Assembly: GCA_963662155.1 (NCBI GenBank)
Contig: OY759261.1
Coordinates: 6,532,661-6,596,660, forward strand
Source: Lamellibrachia columna
Taxonomy: Eukaryota > Annelida > Polychaeta > Sabellida > Siboglinidae
Length of the DNA: 64,000 nucleotides
Direction: 5' to 3'
Every line of letters begins with the position of its first letter. The first letter of the stretch is position 1. The notes beneath the pieces were generated by a model. The model did no database searches and was not told the DNA's origin. It saw only the letters and a list, made by a program, of their open reading frames with translations. Positions 12,268 through 22,285 of this stretch are shown here, in pieces. Made by a program: the position numbers and the translations under genes.

Positions 12268-12882
12268 GGAACACAGTACCACGGGGAACACAGTACCCTG
12301 GGGAACACAGTAACCCGGGGAACACAGTACCCTGGGGAACACAGTACCACGGGGAACACAGTACCCTGGGGAATATAGTACCCCGGGGAACACAGTACCC
12401 TGGGGAACACAGTACCACGGGGAACACAGTACCCTGAGGAACACAGTACCCCGGGGAAAACAGTACCCTGGGGAACACAGTACCCTGGGGAACACAGTAT
12501 CCTGGGGAACACAGTACTCTGAGGAACACAGTACCATGGGGAACACAGTACCCTGGGTAACACAGTACCCTGGGGAACGCAGTACCACGGGGAACACAGT
12601 ACCCTGGGGAACACAGTACCAAGGGGAATACAGTACCCTGGGGAACACAGTACCACGGGGAACACAGTACCCTGGGGAACACAGTATCCTGGGGAACACA
12701 GTACTCTGAGGAACACAGTATCCTGGGGAACACAGTACCCTGGGGAACAGAGAACCACGGGGAACACAGTACCCTGGGGAACACAGAACCACGGGGAACA
12801 CAGTACCCTGGGGAACACAGTACCACGGGGAACACAGTACCCTGGGGAACACTGTACCCTGGGGAACACAGTACCCTTGTAG
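12268..12882. repeat. 17-bp minisatellite array A1
   Basis: About 36 tandem copies of ggggaacacagtaccct or close variants. On the minus strand each unit is the codons of a V-P-Q-G-T motif. Because 17 is not a multiple of 3, all three minus frames are open and each repeats the same 17-residue peptide period. These ORFs (249, 210 and 232 codons) are repeat artefacts, not genes. Confidence 0.95.
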
Positions 12883-13069
12883 AGATCATTTTGAACAGCA
12901 ACTGTGTCAGCGACACTGTCAACTATGTCAGCGACACTTCAACTGTGTCAGCGACACTGTCAATTGTCCCGAACAGCAGACAGTCATCAGCAAATAGCTT
13001 AATGTGGGAAGTAACATTTTTCCGATACCATTTATATATAATAGAAACACGAGCGGCGCAAGAACAGTA
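12883..13069 (-). repeat. Duplicated RT segment between minisatellite arrays
   Basis: A near-identical second copy of 12,076-12,267: it encodes PLVFLLYING and the following RT residues on the minus strand. The first array plus its downstream RT piece has therefore been duplicated as a block. Confidence 0.85.
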
Positions 13070-13430
13070 CAATGGGGAACACAGTACCACGGGGAACACA
13101 GTACCCTGGGGAACACAGTAACCCGGGGAACACAGTACCCTGGGGAACACAGTACCAAGGGGAATACAGTACCCTGGGGAACACAGTACCAAGGGGAACA
13201 CAGTACCCTGGGGAACACAGTATCCTGGGGAACACAGTACTCTGAGGAACACAGTATCCTGGGGAACACAGTACCCTGGGGAACACAGAACCACGGGGAA
13301 CACAGTACCCTGGGGAACACAGAACCACGGGGAACACAGTACCCTGGGGAACACAGTACCACGGGGAACACAGTACCCTGGGGAACACAGTACCCTGGGG
13401 AACACAGTACCCTGAGGAACACCGAAAAAC
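13070..13430. repeat. 17-bp minisatellite array A2
   Basis: About 21 copies of the same 17-bp unit as array A1, including higher-order blocks shared with A1 (the accacgg/ccctggg/atcctgg/tctgagg succession). Confidence 0.95.
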
Positions 13431-14080
13431 ATTTGAATTTTGTTCGAAACATCACCGTCAACTACAAACCGTTTTGTCCTATTTGTGGAAAAAAAACTGA
13501 TCCAACGCCATGTCTGTCCCTGGATGCCAGTGTTTTAGTTTGAGACCGAACCCCTGGTGAGGGAAAGTGTCAAAAGCTTTTGAGAAATCTAGGATTATAA
13601 CACCCATCTGTTTATGGTTGTCTAAAGATATTGCAAGAGATTAAACCTTTGAGAGTATCTGACTTTTTCACGAATGCTTAGCCGTGCATGCATCCATGTT
13701 GGGAGTTGATCAAGATGTTGTTTTTATCAAGATGTGCCATGCTAAAGTGGCATAGGACATGTTCCATGATTTTAAAGCACACATAAGTGAAAGAAATAGG
13801 TAGGTAGATTTTTTGGTAGCCCTCTGTCACCTTTTTTGAAAATGGCACATATGTCAAGTATTACCTTCTTTTGAGCCGGAACCAGACGAAACTTCAACAA
13901 GCATGTGGGAAATATATATGAAGAGATACGAGAAATAAGTAAGTGGTAGCAACAGTAGACTCTCAAAAGAAAATAATTTGAGAGGGGCTGGTGTGTGGTT
14001 GCCAAGGAGATACATCCATCATGGTGACAAATATTCGAATGCCATGCACAGCTTACCGTGAGGATCAAATGATAATGCAA

Positions 14081-14764
14081 TTTTTTCGGTACAGGATCAA
14101 TAACGCTTGCGATGCAAGTTCTTCAGGTGGCCGACGAACGATGCGTAGTTGAGAAAATGTATGCAAGACGCTATAATAATTGTTACTGTTAGCATACAAA
14201 TTTAGAGTGCGACATTGGCATTGTTGGCATTGAGAAAGGCATTTTTATTACGACTGGCGTCAAGCGGTCACGACCGTATAACTATTTTTTACACTACAAA
14301 ACCGACGACGCTGAAATTTGGCATGTGAATTGAGGATGTGGAAAACGTTAAGGCGGCAATGGCGTCAGTAGTAGTGTCCCTTACAAGTAATGGCGGCGGT
14401 TGCCGGAGCCCGGATCCATATGGTCACGTGACCGTAGGTACGGTGGCGCCACCTAGCGCATTTCTGAGCGCCCCGATGATCAGTTTTGTTACAAATGGCG
14501 CCACTGGTGGGTAGTCTATCAACTGTTTTCCCTCGTAAAAATGCGCTACATTGGCTAGTAACCGAACTATTTCGAGTACGCCACCTGTCACACAGTGACC
14601 TTTCTAATGGAGCGCCCACGGTGGACAGTTTTGTCACCAGAAACGCCCCTGACGGCTAGTGAATAAACTCATTTTCGTAAAATAGTGCCCCTAACGCCTA
14701 ATAAAAGAAGCATGTTCCGTATTTAAAACGTCAATTATCGCCCAGCACTTATTTCCTATTGCGC
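14081..14764. other. Noncoding, with paired 12-bp palindromes
   Basis: No gene. Contains ggtcacgtgacc (about 14,420-14,431) and ggtggcgccacc (about 14,441-14,452), both perfect palindromes and both conserved in unit B near 40,474-40,506. Many gcgcc-type motifs follow. Possible regulatory region; function unknown. Confidence 0.6.
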
Positions 14765-15010
14765 ATGCGCAACCAACCGCTTCCCAATACGACGACCTCT
14801 AGAGGCCTAATTTATTAAAAGCGTAGTGAAGTGAAGTGCCGAGACGTCATCGCACAAAATTGCTATCCTTAGCTTAGGCTTAGACCAAAATATACTCTGT
14901 AGGTGGTTGGTGTAGCTAGGATCGACTTCCAATTGCGCTTGCGCAACGTTACTGTACAATCGAATACAATATATGCATACATTTACCTGCATCTTTTTGT
15001 TTTGTCGTAG

Positions 15011-15016
15011 TATAAG
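15011..15016 (+). promoter_or_regulatory. TATA box of the fossil Polinton ATPase
   Basis: TATAAG lies 31 nt upstream of the ATG at 15,047 that opens the ATPase fossil. The same box is preserved in unit B near 63,859. The spacing matches TATA boxes seen in the two larger Polintons. Confidence 0.5.
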
Positions 15017-15046
15017 TACCTTGCACGCTCGTCAGCTTAGTTAGTT

Positions 15047-15365
15047 ATGGACGAGGTTAATTCACCAGTTTACCTGTGTCGTTGCAGGTCCCACAGCAAG
15101 GCTGTGGTAAAACGACGTTTGCTACACGCAACGTTTGCTAGGCTACTCTTCCACACCGATAAACTTGCCACCTAAAAAGATAATGTGGTGTTACGGGGAA
15201 TGGCAGCTTCTGTACTAAACGTTGTCGACGACCCAGGCAAACGTAGAATTCGCGGAGGGTCTACCTGACATGTCGTTCTTTGATGCCACAACCAGGAACT
15301 TGGACATTGTGGTTATCGACGCAGAGGCCAGAGTTTGTAGACAGATCAGCGAAAGGAGTTTTTGA
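15047..15365 (+). pseudogene. Fossil Polinton packaging ATPase (FtsK/A32-like), unit A
   Basis: Plus-strand remnant of the same ATPase family found intact at 47,654-48,271. Seen in shifting frames: a TCVVAGPT run just before the Walker A site (disrupted by a 4-bp insertion near 15,098), MWCYGEWQ at 15,183-15,206 (compare TWCYGEWQ in the larger copies), EGLPDMSFFDATTRNL, and a following IVVID Walker B-like strand. At least three frameshifts. No other Polinton gene is recognisable beside it. It belongs to an older element than Polintons 1 and 2 because it was already present before the host duplication. Confidence 0.75.
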
Positions 15366-15634
15366 ATAGAGAATATTTTATTCATTCCAAGAAATAAAAA
15401 TACATTTAATCATACCACAGCATATTAGAAAAATACAAACAAAATCATTAAAAAAAAATGTAGAGAAATATGCACTATTCAAAAAACATTCCAAAGAACA
15501 AAATATATTGTATTGTACATCGGAACTGCTACTAGATGTGAGTGGGTATTCATACTGCAGAGCCATACATAGCCTAACAAAACAGTCCCAATGTTATAGC
15601 ATGAACAGCTGAAGTCTTTTTGCATTCACTCATG
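15366..15634. other. AT-rich spacer at the unit A/B junction
   Basis: A-rich sequence without recognisable genes. The duplication junction falls at its right edge, where the 39-bp array begins. Confidence 0.4.
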
Positions 15635-15965
15635 TGTGTGTTTAGACGAACGACGTGTCCATACTAAATGATGTGTGTGTCTAGACGAGCGAAGTGTCCG
15701 TACTAAATGACGTGTGTGTTTAGACGAGCGACGTGTCCAAACTAAATGATGTGTGTCTGTGTAGACGAGCGACGTGTCCATACTAAATGATGTGTGTGTT
15801 TAGACGAGCGACGTGTCCATAATAAATGATGTGAGTGTTTAGACGAGCGACGTGTCCATACTAAATGATGTGTGTGGTTAGACGAGCGACGTGTCCATAC
15901 TAAATGATGTGTGTGTTTAGACGAGCGACGTGCCCATACTAAATGATGTGTGTGGTTAAAAGGGC
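15635..15965. repeat. 39-bp minisatellite at start of unit B
   Basis: About eight to nine tandem units containing gtgtttagacgagcgacgtg and tccatactaaatgat. Unit A begins with only two units (4,870-4,945). The array therefore marks the duplication boundary and may have mediated unequal exchange. Confidence 0.9.
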
Positions 15966-16403
15966 GACGTGTCTATACACTGCCACTTTGTTCTACACTC
16001 GCTCCATTCCCAATTTGATTTTTGATTAAAGATCACGACGAGTACAGCTGCTGTCGGTCACTGATTGGCCAATTCTTGGCTGGCCGTGAGGGTGCCAATT
16101 ACTAATACATATTAGACATATATGTAGAGATGATGCCTTTTGCCAGAAAACAGCGTAATACTCCAATATATTGAATAACGCGGGTGAGAACCCCGTGTGT
16201 TGGTTGTGTTAATATGTGTGACTGTTCCATGTATAATCTCTGTCGCTACATATATTGTACATATTCTACAAATAGTGTGCAACTACAGCGTTATGCATAG
16301 CATTCTGTCTACCCATCTCAACTTTGCGGCAAAAGAGAGAATGCCATTGCCTTAATACACTTCTTTTGTACCACTAAAAGCAGCAATGCATTTATGGTAT
16401 ATT

Positions 16404-18187
16404 TTAATCGATGGTCCTCGTGAGACGGTCGTGTACGTAGGGCAGAACCTTTGTGCAGTACAACTGGATATATTCAGTTGAGCCACGTGCTAAGAATCCC
16501 CACTTGACGGGATGATAATAACTCTTCCCACACAGGGATTTTGTATTAAAATGCACCATTGGATGCGTCCGTGTCTTATTCCAAATTGCATATCCAAGGA
16601 GCGGTTGTACATCCGTTGGTGCTACTAGACATCGTATTGTCGTTGCCACGCCAATTTCCAAGAACACCCTATGACGCAGAAATACGTCAACAATTTCAAG
16701 GAATTCTTGCGAAAGTTTGCTTGGAATGTAATAAATGTCGGAGAAAGCGGCATTAGCCCGGTCAGCTGCACCGTTCTCGAACAACAAACGCTGGTAACAT
16801 GCGCGCATGACCACATATGAGTTTGTTCGGTTTGCAATCTCTCTGAGAGCATCGACCGTTGCATCCTTGTATCGGCTCCACCAGGGCCATTGTATGACAA
16901 CGTCACACACTCCTAGCTTACACTCGCGAAGTTTGTTGATTTCACTTATTCGGATCCACTCGTTCGGCAAAAACCACACGGCTTTCCTCACCAGCTCTGA
17001 CAACGTGTGCACCACAAGAAACAGATCATCAGCCTTTGCTAAATAACCCTGGACAGCGTAGTCCAGTTGTAATGCCATTGCCATACACTTGTAATTGAAA
17101 GCACCAGCCGCGTGATCCCGAAGGTTTTCTCCATAGGAAATGAAAGAAAATGGAAAATTATTAACACCTGGATAACGATTTACATCGATTTTACCTGGGC
17201 CACAGTATAGAATATTGGGGAAGATTGGCCGATATAGTGTTTCTACGAATGGAATTGCTTCATAACGCGGGTTGTTGAACACGACTAAGAGAAGCACATC
17301 ATCAAACTGTGTCCACGGATGTGCAAAGTTGATGTGTACGTAATTAGTCATCGTTACGTTATGGCGGTGACATTTGTCTATGTAGAGTTTCGTTAGTGGC
17401 TCGATATTAGTGACTGGGGAGTATAATCCTGCACCGAAACTTCGACGCAACGTAGGCACTGTATAATCTACTGCATGCTATAGTACCTTTTCACATGCTT
17501 CATTGAAAGGGTTGAATTGTGGAAACATGTAGCCAGTCTTATCCAAAGTATCCAACCAGCGGCTGTAAGAAAACGCTATTGAATCATTCAGCAGCCCAGA
17601 ATTATTGGCTATTAGATCGTGAATACATCGCTTCATAGTCGTAGCTCGACACTGCCACTTTTTGAGTCGAGATGCTGCGGAGGATAACCGACTGCTCGTT
17701 GACGAACTCAAGCTAATCCTACAACGTCGTACAACAACCGCTGCACAACTAAACTCCACATTAAGCTCTCGTCCGGATCAGTCACCAGCGCTGCAGGCAG
17801 GGCCCAGAATGCGTCGCGTGTGTACTGGGCGTCTTCAAGATGAACCGGTGCGAATATTGCGTTGGCCAACGCTACCGGTGGGGCGTGGGCATCACAGACT
17901 GGACGAGTGTTCGACGGGTCTGGAGTCCGCACTCCAGGACACGCTGCCGTCGTCTGAATGGCAGCGACTTTGTGACGGCACATTGAATACGACAGTGCTG
18001 ATGGGGAGTGCTTTCCATGTGATGTCCTGTTGCAGCCAAATTGAGCTGCGACGTCAAGCATAATGCCGCCAGACATGGCGACTAACCCCGTGTTTGGTCC
18101 GACCGTGGCTGCAGGCCTGAGCGTCTGTATCGTGCTGGCATCGCCAGACACCATGATGGGTAAGATAGCATTGGCGCCACGCTGCAA
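16404..18187 (-). pseudogene. Glycosyltransferase-like (DUF288/STELLO-like) gene, copy B
   Basis: Paralogue of 5,285-7,147. The C-terminal two thirds are one open frame (17,459-16,404), reading through MTNYVHINFAHPWTQFDD, FPNILYCGPG and GYLAKADDLFLV. The N-terminal part is broken. A TAG replaces a Trp codon near 17,481, a 6-bp change lies near 17,510, and 25 bp present in copy A (about 6,675-6,699) is deleted near 17,735, shifting the frame between 18,187-17,708 and 17,759-17,478. No intact copy exists in the window. The function is inferred as in copy A. Confidence 0.55.
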
Positions 18188-18189
18188 GA

Positions 18190-19530
18190 CAGAATGTGAA
18201 CGTTTGTCATTTAAAATAAATAATGTTTTAAATATTTAAAAAATGACTACCAAGAAATTATCAACATTTTGTTGGCTTTAAAACTAGCAACGTGTGAGGG
18301 CGACTATACAGGTAAGAGGTAGTTGGGCCTTCGCATCGATTGGCTAATAATCATATAATCATAAACCATTTTGATAATCACACGTTGACATTTATGCAAA
18401 CAAAGAACTAAAGGCTACACCAGCTTACCGCGTTTTTATCTGAAAAAAAAAAATTGTTGAATATAACAAATTATAAAGATACCGAAAGAAAGATTTAGCG
18501 GGTATATATTCCATATGAGTACATAGCTTACGAAACAAATATTGCTGTATGGGACATTGGTAAAAGAGGCACAACATTTCTAGCTGCTTAAATGCACCGA
18601 AGGTTCAATGTTGGTGCAGTCACGTGGTTACAAACCTTGATGACATAGAGGAAAGCCGCAAGGAGACGAGACTGTCGCTTATTAGACAGAAGCAACTGAG
18701 TGGTCGTCCAATCGATGTCATCTTCGTTCAGGATAACACATCGAGAATGCCTGAAAACGTATTATTAATGCCTTGTGTGCTTCGTTGATAGAAACAGTAG
18801 GTTGACAATATTTACACTCTATTCAATTATAAATTGTTTCAATTACACCAATATTTTGTGCCAGACCAGAGTCAAAGCAATCGTGTGAACCTGAATGTAG
18901 AATAAAGCTTTATCTACAAGGAACGAAAAGTATAAGGTTAATTATAGTTAGTAGTTATTCATGTTCATTAAATACAGTTCAGTTAACAATTTATACATTT
19001 ACCACCTACATAGGAAATGTAATAAAACAACTGAAGGTAATAATTGTTCTGGTGACACAGTATTGAATTATGTGGTAAAACTAAAAGAAATTCCAAGGGA
19101 TAAAGAAGTGAAACTTACGCTTAGGCTAATAGGTCGATATTGAAAACTAGATACACATTATATTATTACAATTCAATAAGCACACGAAATATCCGCTACA
19201 CTAGCAAGGAAACATAATCCAATTTCCATCACCGAAGAATCACCTATATATGCGTGCACAAGGTTTATGACCATGTGAACATCATTATGTAGAAGCTTCT
19301 CCATGTCATTGAAAGTGTAAATAAATGATTTGCGCCGTTATACAATTCAGCTTAAAAATTCACAATTCATTTAAATTCCAATCGATCAATTCTAATTTAA
19401 TTTTGTATCGAATTAATTCAAATTCTGCCTTGCACCTTTCAATTGCAATCAAGTGAATCAAATCCAAGTCGAACAATTCCTTAATTTAAACCGACATCAA
19501 CATAACGCCAAACATGCTCGAATCAGCAGC
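18190..19530. other. AT-rich spacer of unit B
   Basis: Paralogous to 7,148-8,430, with no supported gene. Its last bases (gaatcagcagc) are the left flank of Polinton 1. Confidence 0.6.
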
Positions 19531-19800
19531 AGTAGTAGACAATTAGGTTTCATACCCCAAACCGTGGAAACCAGAGGAGCCCATGGTCATTAATCATCCG
19601 CCATTAGCCGCCATTAGCTTCCGGTAAGTGCTCAGCCAATCAGAGAACGTCACGTGAGCGCTCAGCTAATCAGAGATCGTCACGTGATTAGCGCAGAGCC
19701 CTCTGGGTAATATCAGCGCCTCCTAGCGATCGTTGCGTGATCTAGCGCCTCCTAGCTATCGTGGCGTGAACTATGATTAGCGCCCTCTAACGACTGACAT
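19531..19800 (+). repeat. Polinton 1 left terminal inverted repeat
   Basis: Matches the reverse complement of 36,350-36,641 for about 270 bp with few differences. Starts AGTAGTAGACAATT. Contains two modules of gctcagccaatcagaga plus gtcacgtg (CCAAT box next to an E-box) and cgcctcctagcg motifs. The right repeat has one extra CCAAT/E-box module. Confidence 0.9.
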
Positions 19801-20232
19801 GAAGGTCAGGTGATTAGCGCAGAGCCTTTTGGGTAATATCAGCGCCTCCTAGCGACTGTAGCGTGATCGATGAATAGCGCCCCCTTTCGGGCGGGCGGCG
19901 GGCGGGCGGGCGGGGACACTTAACGGACTATCATTTACAGACAGGAGGATCATTTACAGTCAGGAGGATCATTAACCTAGTAAGGAAACGAACAAAAGCG
20001 TACGGTGCACAAGTATTTTAATAAAACAAAGCGGCAACAGTACAAGCGAGACGATCGTAATACATTAGCAGCAGTACAAGCGTGTTCGAATGAATACAAC
20101 AGGGGTATGATGACGATGATGCGACTTGCGAATGTTGACCATTGCGCCAGAGGTCGCGAACTTACGGGTGTCTCCACCGCGCCAGAGGTTCGAGGGCGAG
20201 CTTACGGGTGGTGCGACCACCGCGCCAGAGGC
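19801..20232. other. Polinton 1 left subterminal region
   Basis: Contains further agcgcc(t/c)cctag motifs, a GGCGG-rich tract (about 19,888-19,915), and a segment (19,984-20,230) similar to 41,430-41,680 in Polinton 2 (aacgaacaaaa, tattttaat/ttgaa, cgccagaggtcgcga strings). It lies downstream of the protease gene, so it may hold late transcript 3' ends. No gene supported. Confidence 0.6.
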
Positions 20233-20718
20233 TCAGTCTATGTACGATATGCGATAGTATGGTATACCCTTTTTCAGTAGCTTAATCCAATCGAACACGC
20301 GACAATCGTTTTTGACCAGATCAATGTGGAAAGCGTTTACGAAAGTTCTCATAGAAGAACCGTTACAACGAAGCATTATATAAGTTATGCAATATTGTCC
20401 GCAAACGTTAGACAGTTGACTCTGAAGTCTCTTGCTATTATGAGTCCACTCGGAACAGTGTTTGTTCAGGAAGGCGCGGAACATCGCGTGAAGAGGCGGC
20501 AGACCGTACGAACAGAAGTATTCGCCGCGCCCGTCGGAGGACAGGTACATCGCTATCCAATGTTATCCCGGTTCTTCACCGTTGTCGGTGTTGCTTACGA
20601 AGGCGATCGGCAAAGCGTCTATTTTTTTAGGCAGTCCATCTTTGGACACGACGCCTCCAAAGACGGACGCGGTGTTCGGATCCATCGCCAGTAGACGGGC
20701 GATCTGCAGTGTGTCCAT
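20233..20718 (-). pseudogene. Adenain-like cysteine protease, Polinton 1
   Basis: Virion maturation protease of the adenovirus adenain type (peptidase C5 family). One frame from ATG at 20,718, one base after the major capsid stop. The CAA of the GQHW motif has become TAA (20,563-20,565), immediately before the catalytic His codon. Downstream the frame is intact, with GEYFCSYGLPPLH and the catalytic NVCGQYC motif. The end is longer than in Polinton 2 (LLKKGIPYYRISYID replaces LR). Inactive because of the stop. Confidence 0.85.
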
Positions 20719-20719
20719 C

Positions 20720-21998
20720 TCAGTAGTCGTAGATGACGTTGCGGTTCTTGTCGATTTCCAGCACGGATTCGAATTCGGCGTAGGCGACGACGTTCACGGT
20801 GGTCCGAAGCGCTTCTCGGAAATGAAATTCTATGCGCAGGTTGTCCTTTTGTACCAGATGGAAGCAGGGACCGTCGCACTGGTCGGGGGTCAGATCGAAA
20901 CAGAAGAAGGTGTAACCGTCTCGGTAGTCGTCGCAAGTCAGACCGTTCCCCTCGTCCTGCCACATCTTGCCAGTCGAGGTGAACAAGCTCGCGTAGCTCC
21001 TGGCGAAGAGGTTTTCTGCGAAGTTGGGCTGGAAGGGTTTGGAGGGTATCTGACGGCCGTCCACGTACACCGAGTGGAAGCTTATGCAGTTGTTTTTGGC
21101 GTAGAACGGGTTCTTGTCGTACGCACCGTTGTAGGCGTCGTTGTCGATGCAGCACAGTACGAGACGTTTCGGCAGGTTGTAGAGGAACAGGTTCTCGTGG
21201 GTGTGCGACAGAGCTCCCGCGGGAATGGAGTACACCTTGCAGTCGACCGGCCGTAACGGATACTTGACCGTGTTTGTTTCGAGAGCTTTGATGTGGGCCA
21301 TTTGCACCGCGGGATTGAGGGTGGCCTTCTTGACGAACAAGGACGCGTTGACGATGATTATCTTGTATTCCGTGTTTCCAAGAGCCATCAGCGCAAACGA
21401 GGGCTTGCTACGCACCAGGCGTAACTTGACGTCGACACCGTTGATCAGGAATTTATCTTGCATAAACATATCCACGTGGAGACGACCCATCATGTCGACC
21501 ACGCGACTTCTGGATGGGTGCTGTCGTCGAGACACGAACCCGCGGTTAGGAGCGGCTCCGGCGGCTAGCTGGACAGCGTCCATGCGATCAGACGTGTCCT
21601 TGCACCACAGCTGATTCGTTAGCTGCGTCGACTTGGCCTCGGTTCCGTAACTCAGCAGCGTCTCTATGTAGGCTCGATACGCGTACGTGTTGGACGAAGA
21701 CGTCACCAGCGTGCCGTTCAGGTAGAGGTCTATCTGGCTGTACATCGAATGCAGCCAGATCGTGTCCGTCGGCTCGCGTTATCTTCGCCTGCACGTGTAG
21801 CATCGTGTTGGCGAGATCCAGGTAATCGTCTCCCGATCCGGAGATGAGGAATTCTATCGGTCCTCCAGAGTCCAGAGAGGCCGTGGGTTGGTGTTCCACC
21901 ACGTGACTGTCGCTGATGCAGTTTTGAGTGGGAGGTACGGTAAAGAGATCCAGCTCGGTCTTGACTCCCTCGCACGGCTGTCTATGCACGAAAGCCAT
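20720..21998 (-). pseudogene. Major capsid protein (double jelly-roll, hexon-like), Polinton 1
   Basis: Polinton-type major capsid. The N-terminus is frame 21,998-21,588 (MAFVHRQPCEGVKTELDLF, SLDSGGPIEFLISGSGDDYL). The rest is frame 21,745-20,720 (QIDLYLNGTLV, YRAYIETLLSYG, MMGRLHVDMF, PVDCKVYSIPAG, LVLCCIDNDAYNG, ending NVIYDY). A deletion of about ten codons with a frameshift lies near 21,770, after VQAKI. About 425 codons in total. The start overlaps the last 17 nt of the core-like gene. Family assignment rests on the Polinton context and the N-terminal and LNGTLV-type motifs. Confidence 0.85.
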
Positions 21999-22285
21999 TG
22001 CCGAATATGTCGGCCTCTCGTTTCTTGGACGTCTTTCTCTTGCGTCGTCTCTTTACTGCAGTGATAGTCGCCTTTGCGGACGGTCGTTTTATACGTTTAC
22101 GAGGGGGAGCTCGAAGACCGCTCAGCACGGCGTCGGTGACGCGTCGTTTGGCAGCCGTTTTTATGTTCTGGCCTGACAAGACGTCGCCTGCTATACGAAC
22201 GCCGGTCTTCAACGCGCCTTTACCCAAAGCCACGGCACCTCTCTTGATGAGCGGCATGGCGCTGCGCAACAGACCACCGTGAAGT
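21982..22285 (-). pseudogene. Basic core-like protein (pVI/pX-like), fused to penton
   Basis: C-terminal part of the protein that is separate in Polinton 2 (43,632-44,042). It keeps LIKRGAVALGKGALKTG, SGQNIKTAAKRR and a very basic tail (KRRRKRKTSKKRE) suited to DNA or nuclear targeting. Its N-terminus (the YYTRQAGG-type glycine-rich start) is deleted, and the remainder is in frame with the truncated penton gene. Comparison with adenovirus pVI or pX is by size, position and amphipathic/basic character only. Confidence 0.7.
22087..22093 (-). promoter_or_regulatory. TATA box of the major capsid gene, Polinton 1
   Basis: TATAAAA on the minus strand, 89 nt upstream of the capsid ATG. It is embedded in codons for a K-R-I-K-R stretch of the core-like gene. 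Conserved at 43,731-43,737 in Polinton 2. Confidence 0.55.

Larger units (their letters stand above)
11600..14080 (-). pseudogene. CR1/L2-like reverse-transcriptase relic, unit A copy
   Basis: Scattered minus-strand RT motifs in correct order: ICAIFKKGDRG (about 13,830), a LDFSKAF-type motif near 13,570-13,600, the VPQGT box expanded into the 17-bp minisatellite (12,268-13,430), PLVFLLYINDIG (near 12,215-12,255 and again near 13,025-13,065), then the WQMIFNPEKCYTLQM and YPYRKC regions to 11,600. Several frameshifts. It is the paralogue of 38,621-40,133, so the LINE inserted before the host duplication. Confidence 0.7.
4862..15630. repeat. Host tandem duplication, unit A
   Basis: The whole segment is paralogous, in the same orientation, to unit B (15,635-19,530, 36,642-40,819 and 63,578-64,000). 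Matching landmarks in order: 39-bp minisatellite, glycosyltransferase-like gene, 33-bp minisatellite, RT relic with 17-bp minisatellite, paired palindromes, ATPase fossil. By eye the two units are about 85-95 percent identical where unbroken. Unit A has its own RTE-like insertion (10,096-11,370) and (CTAGAG)-type array. Unit B carries both Polintons. Confidence 0.85.
15635..19530. repeat. Host tandem duplication, unit B, left part
   Basis: Paralogue of 4,862 to about 8,430. It ends exactly at the left end of Polinton 1. Confidence 0.85.

Noticed and set aside
12220..12922. Three long overlapping minus-strand ORFs (210-249 codons) of Cys/Pro/Val-rich repeats, and a 179-codon plus-strand ORF at 13,004-13,543
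   Set aside because: They arise because a 17-bp stop-free repeat is open in all frames. They are not genes.
12268..13430. CRISPR-like array
   Set aside because: The units are contiguous 17-mers without unique spacers, in animal DNA. This is a minisatellite.
20582..21256. Plus-strand 224-codon ORF inside the capsid gene
   Set aside because: It is the antisense shadow of the major capsid frame in GC-rich coding DNA, with no motif and no counterpart of equal length in Polinton 2.
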